Assembly (NCBI GenBank): GCA_041394185.1
Contig: JAWKIQ010000003.1
Coordinates: forward strand, 1 to 64,000
Length of the DNA stretch: 64,000 nucleotides
Direction of reading: 5' to 3'
DNA from: Acidimicrobiales bacterium
Lineage (GTDB): Bacteria; Actinomycetota; Acidimicrobiia; Acidimicrobiales; Poriferisodalaceae
Every line of letters starts with the position of its first letter. Position 1 is the first letter of the stretch. Positions 59,366 to 64,000 of the stretch are shown piece by piece. The notes beneath the pieces were generated by a model. That model was not told the DNA's origin. It did no database searches and worked only from the letters and a program-made list of their open reading frames with translations. The translations under genes were made by a program, and so were the position numbers.

Positions 59366-60820
59366 ATGAATCAACCACCGAGCTTTGCCACCGTCTTGGC
59401 CGAGCACGCGAAAAACCGTGGCGACCAGCCTGCCGTCACGCTCGAGGGCGAGGTGTTGAGCTTCGCCGACCTCGATGCCCAGGCCACCGCAATGGCGCAT
59501 CGGTTCGTCGAGTTGGGCGCCGAAGCCGGCTCGTTCATCACGATCGCCTCGCCCAATTCGTTCGAGTTCTACATCGCCTGTGCCGCTTGTTGGAAGATCG
59601 GTGCCACGCCTCAGCCGGTTTCGTCGCGTTTACCCGAGGCCGAGCTGAACGCCATCGTCGAGTTGGCCGACTCGGCCGTGGTCGTGGGCCACCAGTACGA
59701 AGGGCGCCCTTCGATCGCCCACGGCGAGGCCATCCCGCCCAATAGCTCGCCCCTGCCCGACGCGGTGTCAGCGGCGTGGAAGGCTCCGACCAGCGGCGGC
59801 TCGACGGGCCGTCCCAAGCTGATCGTCAGCGGCGACCCGTCGCTGTACACAGAGAACATCGCCGGGTTGGGCGCAGTCATCGGCGCTTTGCCAGACCAGA
59901 CGATGGTGATGCCGGGGCCGCTTTATCACAATGGCCCGTTCATCTGGTCGTGGCTGACCATCTTGGCGGGTGGGCACGTGGCACTGTTGCGCCGCTTCGA
60001 CGCCGAGAAAACGCTGGCGACGATCCAGCAGTATTCGGCACCTTCGATCTACCTGGTGCCAACGATGATGCAGCGCATCTGGAAGCTGCCAGACGACGTC
60101 AAGTTCGGCTACGACATCTCGTCGATCACCACCGCCTTCCACCTGGCCGAGCCGTGCCCGAAGTGGTTGAAGCAGGTGTGGATCGAATGGATCGGTGCCG
60201 AGAACCTGTGGGAGTTGTACGGAGGCACCGAGGGACAGTGCTTCACGGTGGTTCAGGGAACCGAGTGGGCGAAGCGTCCGGGCACGGTGGGCCAGCCGAT
60301 CAGCGGCGAGCTCAAGATCTGTGATGAGGACGGCAACGACCTGCCGCCCGGCGAGATCGGCGAGGTATGGATGCGACCGGTGGGCCGTGATAGGCCCACC
60401 TATCGCTACATCGGCGCCGACACCGAGGAACGCGATGGCTGGGAGTGCCTGGGCGACATCGGTTCGCTCGACGAGGACGGCTTTTTGTACCTGAACGATC
60501 GGCGCAGCGACATGATCCTGGTCGGCGGAGCCAACGTGTTTCCCGCCGAGGTCGAAGCAGCCATCAACCTCCACCCCGGTGTGGCCAGCTCGGCTGTCAT
60601 CGGCCTACCGGACGAAGACAAGGGCAACACGGTCCACGCCATCATCGAACCCAAAGACCCACACAACCCACCCCCACACGACGACCTGATGCAACACCTG
60701 GCCGAACACCTGGTCACCTACAAGCTGCCGCGCAGCATCGAATACGTCGACGAACCACTCAGGGACGACGCAGGCAAGGTCCGCCGCAGCCAGCTCAGAG
60801 CTGCGCGCGTAGGCGCGTAG
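59366..60820 (+). CDS. AMP-forming acyl-CoA ligase, copy 2
   Basis: 484 residues from ATG 59366, with a GGGGGAACC site. Same plan as copy 1: APTSGGSTGRPKLI (about 147-160), LWELYGGTEGQ and a C-terminal DDAGKVRRSQLRAARVGA nearly identical to copy 1. The N-terminus is shorter by about 10 residues. The variation lies mainly in substrate-facing segments (AHRFVELGAEAGSF; FTVVQGTEWAKRPGTVG), so the two ligases may take different acids. Confidence 0.86.
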   Translation: MNQPPSFATVLAEHAKNRGDQPAVTLEGEVLSFADLDAQATAMAHRFVELGAEAGSFITIASPNSFEFYIACAACWKIGATPQPVSSRLPEAELNAIVELADSAVVVGHQYEGRPSIAHGEAIPPNSSPLPDAVSAAWKAPTSGGSTGRPKLIVSGDPSLYTENIAGLGAVIGALPDQTMVMPGPLYHNGPFIWSWLTILAGGHVALLRRFDAEKTLATIQQYSAPSIYLVPTMMQRIWKLPDDVKFGYDISSITTAFHLAEPCPKWLKQVWIEWIGAENLWELYGGTEGQCFTVVQGTEWAKRPGTVGQPISGELKICDEDGNDLPPGEIGEVWMRPVGRDRPTYRYIGADTEERDGWECLGDIGSLDEDGFLYLNDRRSDMILVGGANVFPAEVEAAINLHPGVASSAVIGLPDEDKGNTVHAIIEPKDPHNPPPHDDLMQHLAEHLVTYKLPRSIEYVDEPLRDDAGKVRRSQLRAARVGA

Positions 60821-60853
60821 CCATCAGGTACAGCTGCGCGCCTAGGCGCGTGA
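60813..60853 (+). repeat. 33-base repeat across the stop of ligase copy 2
   Basis: GCGCGTAGCCATCAGGTACAG starts at 60813 and GCGCGTGA follows 33 bases later at 60846. The TAG stop lies inside the first unit. CGCGCCTAGGCGCG (60837-60850) is a 14-base perfect palindrome in the unit junction and could also act as a terminator hairpin. Confidence 0.75.
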
Positions 60854-60882
60854 ACGGCCCACAATTCGTGAACACTGCGTCT

Positions 60883-60906
60883 ATTACTTGATTACGGACA
60901 AGTAAT
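60883..60906. promoter_or_regulatory. Inverted repeat upstream of the HDOD gene
   Basis: ATTACTTG-ATTACGGA-CAAGTAAT is a perfect 8-base inverted repeat in an A/T-richer gap, 75 bases before the HDOD start. It is operator-like, but the binder is unknown. The surrounding 60854-60980 looks like promoter DNA; no clear -35/-10 pair was chosen. Confidence 0.5.
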
Positions 60907-60980
60907 GACGATGCAACCGGGTTTTCACTCAGCCGAACTCCACTTATGCCGATTCTTCTATTACGTGTAGCAATCGATCG

Positions 60981-61814
60981 GTGGCGTTGAAAAATATGGC
61001 TTTAATCGAAACACATTTGGTACTCACCGACCTGATCGACGAGCTTCCACCGCTGAACGACACGGTGCTGAGGCTGGTGGGTCTGACCCAAGACCCACAC
61101 GCCACGGCCGACGACGTCGCCCAGCTGCTGATGCGAGACGGTGTTCTAACTGGCGAGTTGCTGGCCGAGGCCAACAGTTCGGTGTTTGCATCGTCGTCGC
61201 CCGCCCGGTCGGTCTCCGATGCTGTGGTGCGCCTGGGCCTGATGAGAGTGGTGGCCATTGCCACGAGGCTCGAGACGGCCAGGGCGACCCATCTTCTGCC
61301 CGACGGGGCCATCGACCCCCGGGTCATCGCCATGCACCACATGCATGCCGTCGAAGCCGCAGTTGCGCTGGGGCGCCGGTCGTCTCGTATCGATCGGGCC
61401 TCGGCGGTGACAGCGGCCGTGCTTCACGACATCGGCAAGCTCGTGTTGTCAAAGCTCTACGCATCGACGGCGATCCTCGAAGATCCGACGCTTACGATCG
61501 GTGATCAGGCCGCACGCATCGAGCTGGAAATGCTCGACGTGAATCACGGCGAGGTCAGTCGTGTCGTGTGTGAACATTGGACCATTCCCGACGACATCGG
61601 CGAGGCGATTCAACACCACCACGATCCGCTGGGCCGGGGTCCGCTCGCTGCGGCCACCTACCTGGCCGACGTGGTGGCCCACCTGGCTGCCGGCGACATC
61701 GACGAGGACAACGACTTCTTCATGTTGGTGCCCCCGTGCCTGGATGAGTTGGGTCTCAGCCACAGCGACTTCAACGCTGTGCTGAAGGAGACCCGCCGAG
61801 CCATAGGCGCCTGA
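60981..61814 (+). CDS. HDOD-domain signalling protein
   Basis: 277 residues from GTG 60981; ATG 60996 is an alternative. The HDOD fold spans about 15-215: LPPLNDTVLRLVGLTQDPHATADDVAQLLMRDGVLTGELL, then HHMHAVEAAVALGRR and AAVLHDIGKLVLSKLY with the HD pair. HDOD proteins act in stress, motility or second-messenger control without a proven common activity. It converges on cheX, with a terminator between, so a motility link is plausible. Confidence 0.82.
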   Translation: MALKNMALIETHLVLTDLIDELPPLNDTVLRLVGLTQDPHATADDVAQLLMRDGVLTGELLAEANSSVFASSSPARSVSDAVVRLGLMRVVAIATRLETARATHLLPDGAIDPRVIAMHHMHAVEAAVALGRRSSRIDRASAVTAAVLHDIGKLVLSKLYASTAILEDPTLTIGDQAARIELEMLDVNHGEVSRVVCEHWTIPDDIGEAIQHHHDPLGRGPLAAATYLADVVAHLAAGDIDEDNDFFMLVPPCLDELGLSHSDFNAVLKETRRAIGA

Positions 61815-61843
61815 CAGAGATCTCGCCCGTCAAGAACTACGCG

Positions 61844-61876
61844 AAGAGGCCCGGATGCAAAGCATCCGGGCCTCTT
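61844..61876. terminator. Intrinsic-type terminator between the HDOD and cheX genes
   Basis: AAGAGGCCCGGATGC (61844-61858), loop AAA, GCATCCGGGCCTCTT (61862-61876): 15 perfect pairs. It ends ...CCTCTTTGG on the plus strand; the minus-strand read ends ...CCTCTTCGCG. It can serve both convergent genes. Confidence 0.88.
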
Positions 61877-61897
61877 TGGTTCGTTCAGTTTGTTGTG

Positions 61898-62347
61898 TCA
61901 GGCAGAGAAGTCGACCACGAACACGCCCAGGTCGTGGAACACCTCGGTGCTGTTGGCAAGGTGGTGGACCTCATCGCAGTGACGCGCCTCGACACGGGGC
62001 ACGTCAAGTGCGGTTTCGGCACTGACGAGGGTCTTGGCCGAGCCAGCCAGCATGTTGCAGAACTCGGCGACGGCATCGCAGGCGTCAACCGTGGACACCT
62101 CGTGGATCTCCAAACCCATCCACATGACGGCGAGGCTCTTGGCCACCGATTCCGATACGCGAACGGTGAACTGCCCCGAAGCGGCGCCAAGCACGGGCAC
62201 CACCGCCTCGATGACGGTCGCTGCCGTTGCCGGCACCATCGGCACCTCGACGCCTTCGCCCATCGTGGCGAGGATCCCGTCGAGGGTCTCCAGCACCACC
62301 TCGGCCAGTTCGTCGAGATCGACGTCGTCTATCACTACGTCGCTCAT
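61898..62347 (-). CDS. cheX: CheX-family chemotaxis phosphatase
   Basis: 149 residues from ATG 62347, fixed by an AGAGGAG site 7 bases upstream. The CheX fold is suggested by MVPATAATVIEAVVPVLGAASGQFTVRVSESVAKSLAVMWMG and AVAEFCNMLAGSAKTLVS, where the E...N pair of CheC/CheX phosphatases falls. It would dephosphorylate CheY-P. It overlaps cheR by ATGA at the same operon end. A CheC-type relative cannot be excluded. Confidence 0.8.
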   Translation of the reverse strand: MSDVVIDDVDLDELAEVVLETLDGILATMGEGVEVPMVPATAATVIEAVVPVLGAASGQFTVRVSESVAKSLAVMWMGLEIHEVSTVDACDAVAEFCNMLAGSAKTLVSAETALDVPRVEARHCDEVHHLANSTEVFHDLGVFVVDFSA

Positions 62348-63195
62348 CTGTTGGCTCCTCTCACACAAAAGAAGGTCGAATCACCGATCCGACGTGGTTC
62401 GAACCCGTCGTCGATTCCGAGCGTCGACTCGGATGCGCCCAGCATCAGCCAGCCGTCTGGCTTCACTACCTGCGTGCGAATGCGTTCCAGGATCGCCCGC
62501 TTGGTGTCGCGCGGGAAGTAGATCAAGACGTTGCGCACCAGCACCAGGTCCATTCGAACGAAGTTGGTCATCGGGTCGAGCAGATTGAATTCTCTGGCGT
62601 CGACCATCGCCTTCAGTTCGGGCTTCACCCTCCACTGACGGCCGTCCTGTTCGAAGTACTTCATAGCCAGGCTGGTGGGCAGGCCCCGGTTTACCTCGAA
62701 CCTGCTGTACTCGCCCGCCTTCGTGCGTTGCACCATCACAGGCGAAACGTCGGTCGACAGGATCTTGGTCCGCGGCGACTTGGCCACCGTCGGGAACTTC
62801 TCGAACAGCTGCATCGCCAGCGTGTAGGACTCCTGCCCGCTCGAGCACGCAGCGTTCCAGATCGAGAGTCCCGCTCCGGCTCCGCGCTTGGCCAGCAGGT
62901 CGGGGATGATGTGTCCGGTCAGTGTCTCGAACGGGTGCTGGTCCCGGAAGAACGAGGTCTCGTTGGTGGTCATCGCATCGATGACGGCACCCTCGGCGAC
63001 GCGGTCGCCCATCCTTACCTTCGAGATGAGGGCCGATGCGTCGGCGAGCCCCAGCTTGCGGGCCACCGGCGCCAGCCGGCTCTCGATCAGGTAGTCCTTG
63101 CCCTCGAGCTGAACCCCGATCTTGGTCGCCACCAACTTGGTGACGAAGTCGATCTCGGCCGGACCGATCGACGGAGCGTCGGTCTTCGTGGTCAT
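62344..63195 (-). CDS. cheR: Chemotaxis receptor methyltransferase
   Basis: 283 residues from ATG 63195, which overlaps the cheB stop. The N-terminal all-helical domain is followed by TTNETSFFRDQHPFE (about 76-90), the SAM site IWNAACSSGQESYTLAMQLF (about 112-131), LSTDVSP and LVLVRNVLIYFP (about 215-226), all standard CheR. It adds methyl groups to receptor glutamates. Partner genes flank it (cheB, cheX). Confidence 0.94.
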   Translation of the reverse strand: MTTKTDAPSIGPAEIDFVTKLVATKIGVQLEGKDYLIESRLAPVARKLGLADASALISKVRMGDRVAEGAVIDAMTTNETSFFRDQHPFETLTGHIIPDLLAKRGAGAGLSIWNAACSSGQESYTLAMQLFEKFPTVAKSPRTKILSTDVSPVMVQRTKAGEYSRFEVNRGLPTSLAMKYFEQDGRQWRVKPELKAMVDAREFNLLDPMTNFVRMDLVLVRNVLIYFPRDTKRAILERIRTQVVKPDGWLMLGASESTLGIDDGFEPRRIGDSTFFCVRGANR

Positions 63196-64000
63196 GACTG
63201 CGCCACCACCTTTTCATGACCGGTCGTAGTTCCGCGTCCCCGAGACGGGGTCGAGCGAAACACGATCTCGGCTATGCGAGGCCCTATCGATTCGAGCGGG
63301 AGCACCTCGCTGGCCGAACCCGCATCGACGACGGCGCCTGGCATTCCCCAAACGATGCTGGTTGCTTCGTCCTGTGCCAGGAAAGGGCTTCCCAGCTTGG
63401 CCATGTTGGCTGCGGCCTTGGCCCCGTCGGCGCCCATGCCGGTCAGCATCACGCCCAACATGTGAGCGCCGTAGACCTTTATCGCCGACTCGAACATCAC
63501 GTCGACCGAGGGCCGACACGAGTTGACCGGCGGGGTGTCGATGATCTCGACCGTGGGCATCGCCCCTCGGTTGTTGATCACCATGTGACGCCCTCCTGGT
63601 GCGATGTAAACGGTTCCGGGCTCGGCCCGCATCCCGTGTGCACCCTCGACCACCCGCGAGGCGGTCTTGCGGTCGAGCCGATCGGCGAGGGCCTCTGTGA
63701 ACTTCGGCGGCATGTGCTGCACGACGAACAGGGGCACCCGAAGCGGTGTCTTGATTGCGCTGAGAACCGTCTCGAGCGCCACCGGGCCGCCCGTGGAGCT
63801 TCCCAGCACGACAGCGTCGATGGTCGACGTCGTGTGACGCGACGGCACCGACCGGGCAGGGGCCGGACGGGCCGAAGGTCTCGACGCAAGCCCGCGGGCT
63901 GCGCCACCCTTGCCGATCTTGCCGGCGATCGCCCTGGCCTTGGCCACCAGCTCTTGCCGGACGGCCTCTCTGGCCGCTGCAAGGCTGGTTGTCTGACCGG
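63192..64000 (-). CDS. cheB: Chemotaxis response-regulator methylesterase, C-terminal part (cut by window edge)
   Basis: The frame is open to the window end. The methylesterase domain has the nucleophile in LGSSTGGPVALE, the active-site His in VQHMPPKFTEAL and Asp in LTGMGADGAKAA. Upstream of it a basic Ala/Pro/Arg linker (GKGGAARGLASRPSARPAPARS) and further coding (QTTSLAAAREAVRQELVAKA) lead towards the receiver domain outside the window. It removes methyl groups from receptors when phosphorylated. Confidence 0.93.
   Translation of the reverse strand, partial: GQTTSLAAAREAVRQELVAKARAIAGKIGKGGAARGLASRPSARPAPARSVPSRHTTSTIDAVVLGSSTGGPVALETVLSAIKTPLRVPLFVVQHMPPKFTEALADRLDRKTASRVVEGAHGMRAEPGTVYIAPGGRHMVINNRGAMPTVEIIDTPPVNSCRPSVDVMFESAIKVYGAHMLGVMLTGMGADGAKAAANMAKLGSPFLAQDEATSIVWGMPGAVVDAGSASEVLPLESIGPRIAEIVFRSTPSRGRGTTTGHEKVVAQS

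Overview
The window is a gene-dense, high-GC stretch of an actinobacterial chromosome. Its content fits the class Acidimicrobiia or a relative. It has two F420-type luciferase-like oxidoreductases, a DUF222/HNH protein behind an actinobacterial LexA box (TCGAAC-N4-GTTCGA), an ArfA/OmpATb-like BON-OmpA protein, GTG starts, and many 4-base ATGA/GTGA gene overlaps. Chemotaxis genes at the right edge imply motility. The taxonomic placement is inference. I found no rRNA, tRNA, insertion sequence, prophage or CRISPR array.

Layout. 0-6.7 kb: the end of galE, an F420 oxidoreductase, an SOS-controlled DUF222/HNH gene, a thiolase-like gene, GDP-fucose synthase (fcl) and small regulators. 7-11.4 kb: a wall-precursor group with an alpha/beta hydrolase, a membrane-anchored MurF-like ligase, D-Ala-D-Ala ligase and a DUF72 protein. 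11.4-14.3 kb: a DUF4012 membrane protein, a secreted protein and a TetR regulator. 14.35-21.9 kb: a six-gene operon under a TetR operator. It encodes a fatty-acyl reductase fused to a HAD domain, a LarA-like protein, a PlsC acyltransferase and an ABC-2 exporter, and looks like an undescribed lipid synthesis and export system. 21.9-31.3 kb: a BNR-repeat protein, a TauE permease, a frameshifted methyltransferase, a frameshifted UxaA-type dehydratase, a BON-OmpA protein and a GntR regulator. 31.4-38 kb: aconitase, LysR, an acyl-CoA carboxylase beta subunit and citrate synthase.

The only gene-free stretch longer than 300 bases (33.71-34.31 kb) holds a run of eight short hairpins. Their stems differ, but nearly all loops carry GGGGGA or GGGGGAC. 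This is the strongest candidate here for an undescribed element: a structured RNA that could be a protein or RNA sponge, or, read on the other strand, an RNA with C-rich loops.

38-60.8 kb is largely catabolic. It has D- and L-carbamoylases, a phosphoribosyltransferase, a large secreted subtilase, and an eight-gene leftward operon (two PLP enzymes, an Fe-S/molybdopterin hydroxylase, an SsnA-like amidohydrolase, an F420 oxidoreductase, an 8-oxoguanine-deaminase-like enzyme, an HTH protein and a thiamine-binding-like protein). A divergent hydantoinase and two tandem acyl-CoA ligases complete it. The set recalls the E. coli ygeX-hyuA-ssnA-xdhD region and suggests breakdown of purines, hydantoins or related N-heterocycles. 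60.9-64 kb: an HDOD protein converges, through a strong terminator, on cheX-cheR-cheB.

Four genes (about 26.96, 28.64, 38.43 and 51.38 kb) are each split by one small indel in a GC-rich run. These may be real lesions or assembly errors. Short tandem repeats with 30-, 33- or 55-base periods sit at several gene ends, and some cover stop codons.
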